This document shows positions 1-9,846 of a stretch of DNA of 54,507 nt, piece after piece (within the stretch, counting starts at the first letter, position 1; every line of letters begins with the position of its first letter). The DNA is taken from IMG/VR virus record IMGVR_UViG_3300042691_040273, positions 1-54,507 of that record, one strand, 5' to 3'. The translations under genes and the position numbers were made by a program. This stretch comes from a virus. A model generated the notes under the pieces. The model saw only the letters and a list, made by a program, of their open reading frames with translations, made no database searches and was not told the DNA's origin.

Positions 1-423
1 TGCTACCATTTGTCCCTGATGTACCACTCGTTCCTGATGTCCCTGATGTCCCCGTAGACCCACTTGTTCCACTGCTACCATTTGTCCCTGATGTACCACT
101 CGTTCCTGATGTCCCTGATGTCCCCGTAGACCCACTTGTTCCCGATGTTCCTGTACTACCACTTGTCCCCGATGTACCGCTTGAACCACTCGTCCCTGAT
201 GTTCCTGTACTACCACTTGTTCCTGATGTTCCTGAAGTCCCCGTAGACCCACTTGTTCCTGATGTCCCTGAAGTACCATTACTTCCGCTTGTTCCTGATG
301 TACCACTTGTTCCTGATGTCCCTGAAGTACCACTACTTCCGCTTGTTCCCGTACTACCACTTGTTCCCGATGTACCGCTTGTCCCACTACTACCCGATGT
401 TCCTGACGAACCGTCACCACCTG
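1..423 (-). repeat. Tandem repeat encoding Gly-Thr-Ser-Gly units
   Basis: Imperfect 9- to 12-base units (on the minus strand GGTACATCAGGGACA and variants) run from the window edge to about 423. Longer blocks are repeated too: bases 1-60 and about 73-132 are nearly identical copies. The frame stays open throughout, so the repeat is coding. Such DNA is prone to recombination and slippage, so repeat number may vary between relatives. Confidence 0.9.
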
Positions 424-1345
424 AAGCACCATTTAAGTTTGTGTCCCATAAACAATAAGTTCCACTACCAACAACCGTATCTACATCAATTATTAGTGTA
501 CCATTTGTACTATTATATGCAATAACTTGACCAATAAAATAATTATTTACATCATATGCGATTAATATTGATTGTGCTGTTGTATATCCTAATTGATTTG
601 ATGTAACTAATGTAATTGTTGAACCTGAAGTTAATCCACTTAATGCAATACAATCATCAGAAACACCATCAAATTTAGCACTTGCGCCACTCGAACCTGA
701 TGTACCCGATGTACCAACAGTAAAACCTGTAATTGCTATCGTTTGTCCCGAATTATTATACAAATCTAATGTTGTTGTACCTGTATTAAATGTACCACCA
801 GTAATTGTTATATCTAATGGAAAAATTCGCCAATTTGCATTATTTCTTGTAACACCACTTACGCCTTCAATAGTTGAACCTGTCCATGCTTCAATAAAGT
901 CTATCCCTGCTTGTGTTCTTGAATTTATTGTTGTTGTGTAATCACCAATAGTTATACCTGATGTACCTGTTAATCCTGTAACATTTGCCCAAAGTGTATC
1001 ATAATCAGGTATATAAAATTGATATACAGTATCAGTTTCATAAACATAAGCAAGCATACCCAACCTTCTTCTACCTGATGATAAATTATCTGAATTTAAT
1101 GTAAGAACATGTGGAGACCAAGGTTGTCCACTACCAATAATAATTTGAATTGGTATTGTATTTCCTGATAATTGTTGTAATCCAGTACCTGAAAAAGTTA
1201 ATTGTAAATCAGATAAATTATATACTTCCATGTAACCACCCACATTAAGAACAGAAAAATTAGTTCCTTGAACTAATGTTCTTACCGCAGTTTCTGGTGT
1301 TGATATTTGTTGAGAAGATATTGGGTTTTTATATTGAAACGACAT
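1..1345 (-). CDS. Collagen-like Gly-Thr-Ser-Gly repeat structural protein, 3' end outside window
   Basis: The reading frame opens at the ATG at 1345 and stays open for 448 codons to the window edge, so the C-terminus is missing. The first ~210 residues look like a globular beta-rich phage structural domain beginning MSFQYKNPISSQQ. A short Gly-Thr-Ser-Gly run follows near residue 213, then another non-repetitive stretch. From about residue 308 onward the protein is almost purely Gly-(Thr/Ser)-(Ser/Gly) repeats such as GTSGTSGSSG. Low-complexity repeats of this kind are common in phage fibre and adhesin proteins, where they make extended stalks. The start lies 2 bases after the stop of the 1872-aa gene upstream, so it is the distal member of the baseplate/fibre operon. 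A tail fibre or baseplate-attached adhesin is the best guess. No enzymatic motif is seen. Confidence 0.85.
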   Translation of the reverse strand, partial: MSFQYKNPISSQQISTPETAVRTLVQGTNFSVLNVGGYMEVYNLSDLQLTFSGTGLQQLSGNTIPIQIIIGSGQPWSPHVLTLNSDNLSSGRRRLGMLAYVYETDTVYQFYIPDYDTLWANVTGLTGTSGITIGDYTTTINSRTQAGIDFIEAWTGSTIEGVSGVTRNNANWRIFPLDITITGGTFNTGTTTLDLYNNSGQTIAITGFTVGTSGTSGSSGASAKFDGVSDDCIALSGLTSGSTITLVTSNQLGYTTAQSILIAYDVNNYFIGQVIAYNSTNGTLIIDVDTVVGSGTYCLWDTNLNGASGGDGSSGTSGSSGTSGTSGTSGSTGTSGSSGTSGTSGTSGTSGTSGSNGTSGTSGTSGSTGTSGTSGTSGSTGTSGTSGSSGTSGTSGSTGTSGTSGSTGTSGTSGTSGTSGTNGSSGTSGSTGTSGTSGTSGTSGTNGS

Positions 1346-1347
1346 TT

Positions 1348-4300
1348 TTAAGTTTTAGTATCACCTTTTATGTACAATGGACCAACAAACGGCACACCAC
1401 TTGGCTGTAATCCTCCTGTTGGCATCCACAACACTCTATAAATACCTGCAGGAATTGCTGCGCCACTTGGAATTGTAACATTTATTGCAGATAATTTTGG
1501 AGATGGAATATCATTATCAAAAACATTATTTGTGCACGGTGAACCCGTACCAAAATCAACCGTCATATTACTAAATGTTCCACCGACTCCCGCTAATGGT
1601 ATCCATATTGAATAGAAATATTGTATGTTTGTATTAACATCTGTATTTTCAACTACAATAGAACCAAACGTATATTGATTTTGTGGACAACCAAACGAAT
1701 CTGTACCTGTACCTGATAACTGCCTAATTAATGATTTCAAATCATTTGGTGTTTTATAGAAGAAATAATCACCATCACCATTTACAAAACCATTATATTG
1801 TGAATATACTATTAAATCATTTTCATAATTTGTTTCACTAGGAATACCACTATTTCCAAATCCATAGAAATTTGTTGCACCATTTGTATACATATAATCC
1901 CCTAATACCCCTAAAGCAGTTGCATCTTGTGGCTCAGCAAACACATACGCATAATAAGGTGTTGATGTTGGCGTAGGTGTAGGTGTCGGAGTTAATGATG
2001 GAGTCGGTGTGGGAGTTGGTGTTGGCGTAGGTGTAACTGCTACAGTAGTTGCACAGCCAACAATAAAATCAAAGGTTGTTTCTAAATTGTTTGCACTTAT
2101 AACAACTACCTTTACTAAATCTGTTTCACTTGAAACAAATATTTCTTGACTACCGTTACCCCCACTGAAAGTTTGTGGAACAGCAGCAGTAGATGGGGCA
2201 TAAACATTAAATGTATCTACTGTTGAATAACCACTATATGAGAATGTAAATTTACCATAATCAAAATTGTTATTAATTGATACATAAAATGTTTGTGGAT
2301 TAGCTGAATAAGAACCACTTATTACTTCATTACATAAATAGAAATCTTGTTCTTGTATACATGATACATTGAATCTATATGTTGTATCTGGACTTGCATT
2401 GCTTGTAACTCTTACTCTTATAATTTTTGTTGTACTTCCAACATATATTTCTGCTTGTCCTGTTCCACCTGTAAAACTATTGTCTGTCGAAAGTGAATTA
2501 AATGGTACGTATACATCAAATATATCTTCTGTTGTACCACCGCTGTATGAAAATGTAATTACGCCATTCACATTATTAATATTATTTATATCCACATAAT
2601 AATCAACAGGTGTTGCAGAATATACACCATTTATTACAGTATCACACAATATCGTTGGTAATGGTGTAACTGTAGGTGTTGGTGTTGGCGTTGGAGTACC
2701 TGTAGGTGTTGGCGTTGGAGTTCTTGTAGGTGTTTGTGTTGGTGTCCTCGATGGTGTAACCGTTGGTGTTAGCGTAGGCGTTGTTGTAGGTGTTGGCGTT
2801 GGTGTTGGAGTTGGTGTTGGAGTTGGTGTGAATTGTATTGGTAATTCTCCACAAAGTGTTGTATAATTTCTGAGAAGAGAATTAATACTTGGAATTGTGT
2901 TACAATTATCACTTTCAATATCATAATAGTATTGTTGCATATCCATCGCTAATGCAGTAAACTTATTATATGTATGTTGCATTAAAAGCTGATATGTACT
3001 ATTGCCATTGAATATAATTAAATTACCCAATCCTGCATCACCATTAATATTTATATGATAATAAATGTTAGCATCACAATAATTTAAATCAACACCAGTA
3101 ACTTCAAGCAATTCACCATTATGTGAAACTATATAATCACCATGCCTTGTAAAGTTCAAGGTCTCTCCCGTTACATTTAACTCAGGACAACAAGCATTAT
3201 TTATTGATTGTGTTTCTATTGTGTCATTTGTACTTATTTGTAAGAACTCAGGTAATCTATTAGTAAAATAATTATTTTTCTTATTTGTTATTGCACCTGT
3301 ACTTTCATTAACATCAAACTTTGTAAGTACTCTTAATTTTGATGTTGGAAGTACCTCAAATACTTCTGTTGTTGAAGCATTTGTCAAACCTGAAATGATA
3401 TTCTTTTTAACTGAACCTAAGCACTCTATATCATTAACTGTTACTGCAGTATATTGATAAGAAAATGAATAATCATTATTATTCTTGGCAGTTACAAAAT
3501 TTTGATTTGTAAATGTTGTTGGTTCTTTATATACTGCAGATAAAATAGTACTTCCTGAAACAATATTTTCTACGTTTGTAACTACTATTGTACCACCAGT
3601 GATGTAATTTATAATATCTTGTTTTGTTGTACCACTGTTTATTGTTGCACCACTTACAAGTAAAACCTTGCTATCTCCTTTTAAACCGTAATTAAAACTT
3701 GGTCTATATTCAACTATTGGTTCAATTGTATATCCTGTTGGTGAATTTATATTAAAAGATGTGCAGACAGCTTTAAGTTGTAAACCATCAATTTTTACTT
3801 TTACATCGCAGTTAGCACCATCCGTAAAAAGCAAATCAATTACATCTGTCTCAGTTACGCCCGAAAGTAATAATGTACAATTTTCATCTTCACCTGAAAT
3901 AACAACAGGATTCAATTGTGTATATCCACCAGGAAATGATGGTAGATTGTCATTATAACCTGAGTTACAATTAGCGTGTACATACACAGGCCAATAAGGT
4001 GTTGAACCTGTTGGTGGTATACCTATTGTATTTCCACTAAATGTTACATAAAGACCACCAACTAATTTACAATCTTCTGTACCACCCGAATATATTGTGT
4101 CACTATTAAATCTAAAGTTAACTTGCATACCACATAGTGGTCCTTCCTTGTTGTATTCAGTTATATAACTAAAATCAACATAATCTCTGACAGAACAATC
4201 ATTAGTACCATAATATATTGAAGTAAATTCAATTTTTTCTGAACCTGGTATTGACTCATCAATTTCATATTTTATTCTGTCAGTTGGATTGTTAATTATA

Positions 4301-6966
4301 TTGTCAATTAAACTTTCAACAGCTTCTTTCCATAATGTTTTTATTTTTACAATATCAGGATTTACATAATCCTTATATTCACATATTAATGGAAGCTTTG
4401 TGTCAGTTGTACCTGTAGTAATTGCGGTACAACCACCATTGTTCAAAAATGTTGTCAAGTCTTGAGTATAACCACTAAACAGTCTTGCTGTTGTAGTTGT
4501 ACTTGTTGTTCCACTTATTACTACTTTTGCGGTATCCGTGTAACCTGTATAAATTTCACCACTATATAATTCACCATCTATACTTATGACAGGGTAAAGT
4601 ATTATTGTTGTTAAATCAATTAAACCACGCAAATTACTTTCTTCTCCAAGTAATGTTTCTAAATCCTCTTCTATTGCTAATTCAAAATCAGGATATAGTG
4701 GTTGATTAAATGTTTTTACCGAACATCCTTTCCTATATGCAAATTTAGAACGACCGAATACGGAGTTTTCTATCAAATTACCACCTGTCCATAAGGTTGT
4801 TGCAGGGATAAATTGGTCAATTATTTTGGTCCAATATGGACTTATTCTATTAACAAATTCATTAATTGTGCCAATATCGTATGCTGTAAAACCACTATTT
4901 GTTATATAATCTTTATATATTTCCTCAAGAACAATATAGTTTTTTTCATACTTAATTAAATGAGATTTTTTTGTTTGATTACTTAAAACTGTATTTAAGA
5001 ATTGTGCAAACGTTACACCCGTTTGTGGTGTAAGTGAGGAGTTACCAAAACTAATTTCTAAATCTCTACTTTTTCTAAATATATCATAATCTAAACCTCT
5101 TGCTGAAGATAGATATACACTGATATTTTTTCTGTTTAATATAAGTGAGGAATCTTCATCAACAATATGTGCTTTCGTATTATCAATTAATGTTTCTAAT
5201 TCATAACCTGTATCTAAACCTGGTAGTGTTCTAAAAACATCAAAATATTCTTCACCATATGTGAACTCTTTTGATTTTGTAATAATCTTTTTGACCCTTC
5301 CTGTTAAAGATGATTCTCCCTCATCTATAACCATTCTTGACCTGTGTGATAATGTTTTTTCATACCAACCAGCACCTTTTTGAAAGAAAATATCATCTGT
5401 TGTATTAAATGCACGTCTTGGTAATGATGTTTCTTCATCAACAGGATATTCAGCCCTACTAAATGATGTTAAACCACTTAATATTGCATCGTAAATATCT
5501 CCTTGCAAATCGAATGATTTTGGCATTGATGTTACCTTATAAAGGTACTCATCAATTTTGATTAGAGGTTCAGGTGCACCTAAAAATTTTAGAAAGAATT
5601 CGATACATTTTCTTGTACCTTTCGATTTATATATGTATGATAAATTTATAAGTAATCTTCTATAGAATTCATTTTCCGCATCAACAAGATTATAACCCAA
5701 TGAAACACCATCATAATTAGAATTTGCTCTTGTATATAAAGATGATTCTAAACTTTTTTCATCAAATAAATTAAATGTCTCTAAACCAAGAGTATTTGCT
5801 AAATTTTTTAATAAAACATCAGGAACGTTATTTACACCATCATAAGATACGTTCCGCATATATGCAATATTGTCAATAAATTTTTTTACTCTATCAAAAT
5901 TTTGACCATATAATTGAAATACTGAAGCTGCTTTTTCATCTTCTGAATCAAATTCAAACAATTGTGGTGACGATAAAAATCTAATCATCAGATTAGATTT
6001 GTAATTATCTACTTCATCAGCAATACTACTCAATTCCTCAATATATTGGTCATAAATTAAACCTGATATTTGTGGATTCCATCCATCTTTAGTTGTTGGC
6101 CATGTGACCGATACCTTTGATAATACTGTTTTTGTATTATCAAAATTGTCTTTTGGTACTGAAAATGATGCGGTGTATATTGGATTTGTATCTCTATTTA
6201 ATAATATCGTTTCTAATTCATCAACAGTTTCATAATATTCTTCAATGACACCATTATTTGGCTTTATAAGAAAGTTTGATGAATATGTTGAACCGCTAAA
6301 AGGATTTCCATTTACAGTCAATGTCAATACAAAATCATTATCTGTAGTTGGTTCAATATAATCAATAATATTATATTGATTATTTTCTATTTCTATTATG
6401 TATTTTTTATATGAAGAATAAAAATCTCTTTGTGGATTTTCGGTATTGCTTAAAAGTGTATTGACTGGTGTTACGAACTTTATATCAAAAGGGTTAAATA
6501 TTTTAGCAAGTTCAATATCTAAATCTGTAGTATCAAAGTTTGTATTATACGTAATATTAGTTGCGCTATACAAATCAGAGGATATTGGACCATTAACATC
6601 AACATATGCTGCTGCAGGAAAATTTGTAATTATATTTTTTATTGATGCTAATATTCGATATTTTAGAGAACCAAATAAAGATTTATTACCATCATTTTTT
6701 GATGTTTTAAATCTTACTTCATCAGAACGTTTGTTATTCGTTGTACTGCTGTTAATTGTTTCTTGTCCCAAATCATCAAGAGTCAAAAAATTAGAAAACG
6801 CTGTTGTTGTAAAATTTTTTGAATCTTTTTGTGGTAATATAAAGTCAATTGCAAAATTTGTATTAGTCAATTGACTTGTCCCATCAGTTATTTGAAAACC
6901 AATTAAATTATCACTAAACGTATCTGCCCCACTTGCTGCTTGACTTGGTACTTTTCTTTTTGCCAT
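1348..6966 (-). CDS. Giant baseplate wedge/fibre protein with tail-protein-I-like region and Thr-Pro linkers
   Basis: This is a 1872-aa structural protein. Residues ~430-465 ([20 protein letters not shown] followed by a hydrophobic LKFLGAPEP segment) resemble the phage tail protein I / T4 gp7-type wedge region, and a motif around [18 protein letters not shown] fits baseplate proteins. The C-terminal third is modular: a Thr-Pro linker at ~1378-1437, two tandem ~100-aa beta-sandwich-like domains (1438-1540 and 1541-1642, both beginning C-(D/N)-x-VI-x-G-x-YSA), a second Thr-Pro linker at ~1644-1669, then a ~200-aa terminal domain. It overlaps the upstream 306-aa gene by one base (TAATG), implying coupled translation. 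The wedge assignment is inferred from position after gp6/gp25 and the short similarity. The C-terminal modules look like an added surface-exposed decoration. Confidence 0.8.
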   Translation of the reverse strand: MAKRKVPSQAASGADTFSDNLIGFQITDGTSQLTNTNFAIDFILPQKDSKNFTTTAFSNFLTLDDLGQETINSSTTNNKRSDEVRFKTSKNDGNKSLFGSLKYRILASIKNIITNFPAAAYVDVNGPISSDLYSATNITYNTNFDTTDLDIELAKIFNPFDIKFVTPVNTLLSNTENPQRDFYSSYKKYIIEIENNQYNIIDYIEPTTDNDFVLTLTVNGNPFSGSTYSSNFLIKPNNGVIEEYYETVDELETILLNRDTNPIYTASFSVPKDNFDNTKTVLSKVSVTWPTTKDGWNPQISGLIYDQYIEELSSIADEVDNYKSNLMIRFLSSPQLFEFDSEDEKAASVFQLYGQNFDRVKKFIDNIAYMRNVSYDGVNNVPDVLLKNLANTLGLETFNLFDEKSLESSLYTRANSNYDGVSLGYNLVDAENEFYRRLLINLSYIYKSKGTRKCIEFFLKFLGAPEPLIKIDEYLYKVTSMPKSFDLQGDIYDAILSGLTSFSRAEYPVDEETSLPRRAFNTTDDIFFQKGAGWYEKTLSHRSRMVIDEGESSLTGRVKKIITKSKEFTYGEEYFDVFRTLPGLDTGYELETLIDNTKAHIVDEDSSLILNRKNISVYLSSARGLDYDIFRKSRDLEISFGNSSLTPQTGVTFAQFLNTVLSNQTKKSHLIKYEKNYIVLEEIYKDYITNSGFTAYDIGTINEFVNRISPYWTKIIDQFIPATTLWTGGNLIENSVFGRSKFAYRKGCSVKTFNQPLYPDFELAIEEDLETLLGEESNLRGLIDLTTIILYPVISIDGELYSGEIYTGYTDTAKVVISGTTSTTTTARLFSGYTQDLTTFLNNGGCTAITTGTTDTKLPLICEYKDYVNPDIVKIKTLWKEAVESLIDNIINNPTDRIKYEIDESIPGSEKIEFTSIYYGTNDCSVRDYVDFSYITEYNKEGPLCGMQVNFRFNSDTIYSGGTEDCKLVGGLYVTFSGNTIGIPPTGSTPYWPVYVHANCNSGYNDNLPSFPGGYTQLNPVVISGEDENCTLLLSGVTETDVIDLLFTDGANCDVKVKIDGLQLKAVCTSFNINSPTGYTIEPIVEYRPSFNYGLKGDSKVLLVSGATINSGTTKQDIINYITGGTIVVTNVENIVSGSTILSAVYKEPTTFTNQNFVTAKNNNDYSFSYQYTAVTVNDIECLGSVKKNIISGLTNASTTEVFEVLPTSKLRVLTKFDVNESTGAITNKKNNYFTNRLPEFLQISTNDTIETQSINNACCPELNVTGETLNFTRHGDYIVSHNGELLEVTGVDLNYCDANIYYHININGDAGLGNLIIFNGNSTYQLLMQHTYNKFTALAMDMQQYYYDIESDNCNTIPSINSLLRNYTTLCGELPIQFTPTPTPTPTPTPTPTTTPTLTPTVTPSRTPTQTPTRTPTPTPTGTPTPTPTPTVTPLPTILCDTVINGVYSATPVDYYVDINNINNVNGVITFSYSGGTTEDIFDVYVPFNSLSTDNSFTGGTGQAEIYVGSTTKIIRVRVTSNASPDTTYRFNVSCIQEQDFYLCNEVISGSYSANPQTFYVSINNNFDYGKFTFSYSGYSTVDTFNVYAPSTAAVPQTFSGGNGSQEIFVSSETDLVKVVVISANNLETTFDFIVGCATTVAVTPTPTPTPTPTPSLTPTPTPTPTSTPYYAYVFAEPQDATALGVLGDYMYTNGATNFYGFGNSGIPSETNYENDLIVYSQYNGFVNGDGDYFFYKTPNDLKSLIRQLSGTGTDSFGCPQNQYTFGSIVVENTDVNTNIQYFYSIWIPLAGVGGTFSNMTVDFGTGSPCTNNVFDNDIPSPKLSAINVTIPSGAAIPAGIYRVLWMPTGGLQPSGVPFVGPLYIKGDTKT
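1958..2034 (-). repeat. Thr-Pro linker repeat (short)
   Basis: A run of ACN-CCN codons in the minus frame, seen on the plus strand as GGTGTTGGCGTAGGTGT-like hexamers, encodes a TPTPTPTP linker inside the 1872-aa protein, between the duplicated domains and the C-terminal domain. Confidence 0.85.
2655..2829 (-). repeat. Thr-Pro linker repeat (long)
   Basis: About 58 codons of near-perfect Thr-Pro dipeptide repeat with occasional Val, Leu, Ser, Arg, Gln and Gly. The period is 6 bases. It separates the body of the 1872-aa baseplate protein from its C-terminal modules. Thr-Pro linkers are stiff and extended. Confidence 0.9.
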
Positions 6967-7886
6967 TATATTTCAGTAATAGTATCAAAATTTAATGTTT
7001 CATCAATATCTGTTCTACCCTCTCTGATTTCATAGAGCGTCTCATTAAATTCATCTTTAACTTCGTAAAGATTGTATTGCTTATAGATATTGTTGTTATT
7101 ATCATAAATAGTGTAAATACCAGGAGCCACCGCCTTACTTTGATTGCCGTACAATGCATGTGCTAATGTACTTGCATCATGTTCTACCATTTCAATTTCA
7201 ATAGTTGTTGGATTGAAATATGTGTTAGTCAAAATAATTTTTTGTGAGGGTTGTCCAATGAATGGTATTGTATTTGGTTTTGTTGACGGTGCTGATGATG
7301 GTGTTACTGTCAAAAACATCAAATTAGTTGCTTGGTCACTGTATTGATACCTTAATGCCTTTTGCGTTGAGCTTGTCAAGTTAACTGTCACTGGTGTACA
7401 ATAAAAACTTGATGTTACAACCCTATAAAAATTTGGAATTTTTTTATTGTCTGATGGATTTATATATTCTATTCTGTAACCAACCAATCCTTGTGGTGTA
7501 AACTTATTCCTATCTGCTGTGGGAACATTACTTAAATCAATAATAATACCTCTAACCGATGGTAATGATGCTAAAACTCCACATTCTGTTATAGATGTTC
7601 GTATTTGTTTTGGTCTTATGTGTAAAGTATATATACCTAACTCTGTAAAATCAGTACTTGATATTTTTAAGTTATATAATCCACCTAATATTTCAACATT
7701 CGGTGCTTGCGTATCACTTGTTGTATTTAAATTATGATAAACAGGTGTTAAAACATCTACTGAATTTAATTTTTTCAATGTAACCTGTGATGTTGATAGT
7801 CTATTTTCAACATAATGAAAATAAATTTCGACATCTTCAGGAGATACATCCGCAGGTCTCTGTGTTCCGTAACTACCAACAGCCAT
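6966..7886 (-). CDS. Putative baseplate protein, 306 aa, unrecognised
   Basis: Begins MAVGSYGTQRPADVSPEDVE. The sequence is soluble, beta-rich and has no signal peptide or membrane segment. It has an N-terminal region mentioning repeated IYTLHIRP/YRVVTSS-like strands and a C-terminal region around APGIYTIYDNNNNIYKQYNL that looks like a small all-beta domain. No catalytic motif is visible. It lies in the run of baseplate genes after gp6, between a PKD-domain protein and the 1872-aa wedge/fibre protein, and its stop overlaps the next start by one base. A TATTTATA box lies 10 bases before the ATG, so this gene may head its own transcript. By position it could correspond to a gp8- to gp10-type wedge or fibre-attachment protein, but the sequence alone does not show this. 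Confidence 0.75.
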   Translation of the reverse strand: MAVGSYGTQRPADVSPEDVEIYFHYVENRLSTSQVTLKKLNSVDVLTPVYHNLNTTSDTQAPNVEILGGLYNLKISSTDFTELGIYTLHIRPKQIRTSITECGVLASLPSVRGIIIDLSNVPTADRNKFTPQGLVGYRIEYINPSDNKKIPNFYRVVTSSFYCTPVTVNLTSSTQKALRYQYSDQATNLMFLTVTPSSAPSTKPNTIPFIGQPSQKIILTNTYFNPTTIEIEMVEHDASTLAHALYGNQSKAVAPGIYTIYDNNNNIYKQYNLYEVKDEFNETLYEIREGRTDIDETLNFDTITEI

Positions 7887-7896
7887 ACTTTTTTAT

Positions 7897-7904
7897 TATA
7901 AATA
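7897..7904 (-). promoter_or_regulatory. TATTTATA box before the 306-aa baseplate gene
   Basis: Exact TATTTATA on the minus strand, 10 bases upstream of the ATG at 7886, in the short gap after the PKD-protein gene's promoter-less upstream neighbour. It is one of ten exact copies placed in sense orientation before genes of this window. Confidence 0.4.
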
Positions 7905-7909
7905 TAAAT

Positions 7910-9037
7910 TTATTGGTTTTTTATATTAAAATATTCATTTTGATATGATAATAATTCCCCAGTGCTATCTATTTCTCCTAAACGTAAGTTATTTTCCATA
8001 ACTGTTTGCTTTCCTCGTTCTACAAATATGTCAGAATATATTGATGGTTCATCAATAAAACCAAGGAAATGCTCGTTTCTTGTTATTAGTGTATTGAACA
8101 CTTCTTCTCTTGTATATCCTGATGTTGCACCTGTAATCATGGTGTAACCATCAGGATAATCTTTATATGCCAAATTGTCAATTGTATATGCTGTATATGT
8201 TCCAATATTATCGGACCCTATTGTTGTACCGCTATATTTATTTTCACCATATAATTTTTTTTCAGATATTCTACTTTTACCAATTGCTAAGTATGTAAAA
8301 ATTGTATCTGTTGAGCCTGTATTATTTGTGTAATCTAAATCATTTAAATAATTTTGTGTTTGTCCCGTTAAATTAGAATATGATGGAACAGTTATACCTG
8401 TAAATGTACCAAGTTCATCTTCTATTCTATTTTTTACAGGTACTGAAACAATTTTACTCAGTTTTTGATTTGACCAAGGACTATTCAGAGAAATTGTTAT
8501 TTTATAATCTGAATTTACTAAATATGTATGTGTAACAAATGGTAACTTTTTATTTTCAATTCCATCGTTTACATTAATCGATGAAGTATTTCCATCTCCC
8601 CATTGTATTGTGTATGTTTGTTCTACAATCTTTTTTAATTTGTTTGGATTTACCGTATTGTAAACAGTAACTGACTTACCTACTTGCGTGTATGAAAAAT
8701 TAACTATTTGTTCTATTTGTTCCATGTAGCCATCAAAAGCTACCATAACACCCATTTCATCAACACTATTCTCTAAATATAGAGGTATGTTGAAATCATC
8801 ATAAGCATTGTTTTTATTTATTTTATTCCATTCAGTACCATCCCATTTATAATAACCAATAGGCACACTTCCTGTTAAATTGTAATAAACATCTCCGATT
8901 GATGGACCATTATATATACTACCTGACCATGGGGTTAATGTTCTGTCCCAATCATACCATTTTTGTTCTGTTAATGAATATAATTCAACTGCAGGTATTG
9001 TTTTTCTAAGAATTTCATATTTGCTTATATCTAACAT
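7910..9037 (-). CDS. Putative baseplate protein with PKD-like domain
   Basis: A 375-aa structural protein. Residues ~115-188 have the hallmark of a PKD/Ig-like beta-sandwich: a core strand with WGDGNTSS (residues 146-152), then VTHTY (168-172) and an alternating YKITISL strand. The N-terminal ~70 residues contain GYYKWDGTEW-type aromatic repeats, as found in phage fibre-tip or neck-appendage proteins. PKD domains are common protein- or glycan-binding decorations on phage tails and on Bacteroidota surface proteins. The gene overlaps the upstream gene by 7 bases and ends 23 bases before the next start. A role as a baseplate or fibre component is inferred from the operon. No enzymatic residues are recognised. 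Confidence 0.75.
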   Translation of the reverse strand: MLDISKYEILRKTIPAVELYSLTEQKWYDWDRTLTPWSGSIYNGPSIGDVYYNLTGSVPIGYYKWDGTEWNKINKNNAYDDFNIPLYLENSVDEMGVMVAFDGYMEQIEQIVNFSYTQVGKSVTVYNTVNPNKLKKIVEQTYTIQWGDGNTSSINVNDGIENKKLPFVTHTYLVNSDYKITISLNSPWSNQKLSKIVSVPVKNRIEDELGTFTGITVPSYSNLTGQTQNYLNDLDYTNNTGSTDTIFTYLAIGKSRISEKKLYGENKYSGTTIGSDNIGTYTAYTIDNLAYKDYPDGYTMITGATSGYTREEVFNTLITRNEHFLGFIDEPSIYSDIFVERGKQTVMENNLRLGEIDSTGELLSYQNEYFNIKNQ

Positions 9038-9846
9038 GTTGCACCACCTTTTTCATAAAATTTTATTGGGATGGTTGTTAAACCTACACGATTTCCTTTT
9101 ACACCATCATATTCATATATTTGATACGAAAAATCAGTACGGTCTATCTCCATCATATAATACAAGTCTTCATTTTCATTAACTTCTGTTGTTACTGACA
9201 TACATTTATTTGTAAAATCTAATACCTCACCGTTCTTTGCATTAAAATATTTTGCTGTCATCCAAAATGTGTTTCCAGTATACAATGTTTCATCATATGC
9301 TGTTTCATCTTGAAACCAAAAAATATACATATTCTCTTTATTCTTATAGCTACTACCACAAAAGACAGGAACAAAAACTAAATCATTTAAATTATTTGCA
9401 GTGCAAAAATATTGTTCACCTGAAGGTAATGTTAAATTTTTTGCAAAAACTAATTTTCTGTTTGTTCTATCTGGTGATTCGTTATTTGGTGTTTTATAGA
9501 ATTCCAATCTGAAAAAACTTTTTGTTGTTTGTTTTAACATTAAGGTGTTTTCTTTATTTGATAAATCTGTCGCTTCATAATTTTGTACATATGTATTTCC
9601 GCTGATAAAATAAAAATAAAACCATATATCAGTTTTGAATAATTCAACATTTGAAGTCATTCCTGTATATGGTTTGTGTATATATCTTACTGTTTCATAA
9701 TTTTCAATCGGATTAATAATTTTTTCGAGTGATTGTTCTTCAAATTCAACAAAATTATCTGACCAACCTAAGTCCGTTTGAAACCTTATATTGTTATTTA
9801 ATATTATATTATTATCTTCAGATACTCTTAATATTTTCATTAGCAA
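9031..9846 (-). CDS. Putative baseplate protein, 271 aa, unrecognised
   Basis: A soluble, beta-strand-rich protein with many aromatic residues (for example IWFYFYFISGNTYV). It has no signal peptide and no clear family motif. It overlaps both neighbours by 7 bases (upstream 590-aa gene, downstream PKD protein), so it is surely translated as part of the same operon. The start at 9846 begins MLMKILRVSEDNN; the second Met at codon 3 (9840) is an alternative that would remove most of the overlap. A structural role in the baseplate is inferred purely from its position between gp6 and the fibre genes. Confidence 0.7.
   Translation of the reverse strand: MLMKILRVSEDNNIILNNNIRFQTDLGWSDNFVEFEEQSLEKIINPIENYETVRYIHKPYTGMTSNVELFKTDIWFYFYFISGNTYVQNYEATDLSNKENTLMLKQTTKSFFRLEFYKTPNNESPDRTNRKLVFAKNLTLPSGEQYFCTANNLNDLVFVPVFCGSSYKNKENMYIFWFQDETAYDETLYTGNTFWMTAKYFNAKNGEVLDFTNKCMSVTTEVNENEDLYYMMEIDRTDFSYQIYEYDGVKGNRVGLTTIPIKFYEKGGATC

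Noticed and set aside
1-423. Regular repeats resembling a CRISPR-like array
   Set aside because: Repeats are contiguous coding units of 9-12 bases without unique spacers.
253-525. Open frame on the plus strand rich in Tyr, His, Leu
   Set aside because: Antisense shadow of the Gly-Thr-Ser-Gly repeat gene; its repetitive, aromatic composition mirrors the repeat.
2642-2854. Open frame encoding Asn-Thr repeats on the minus strand
   Set aside because: Alternative frame of the Thr-Pro linker DNA; low complexity, fully inside the 1872-aa gene.
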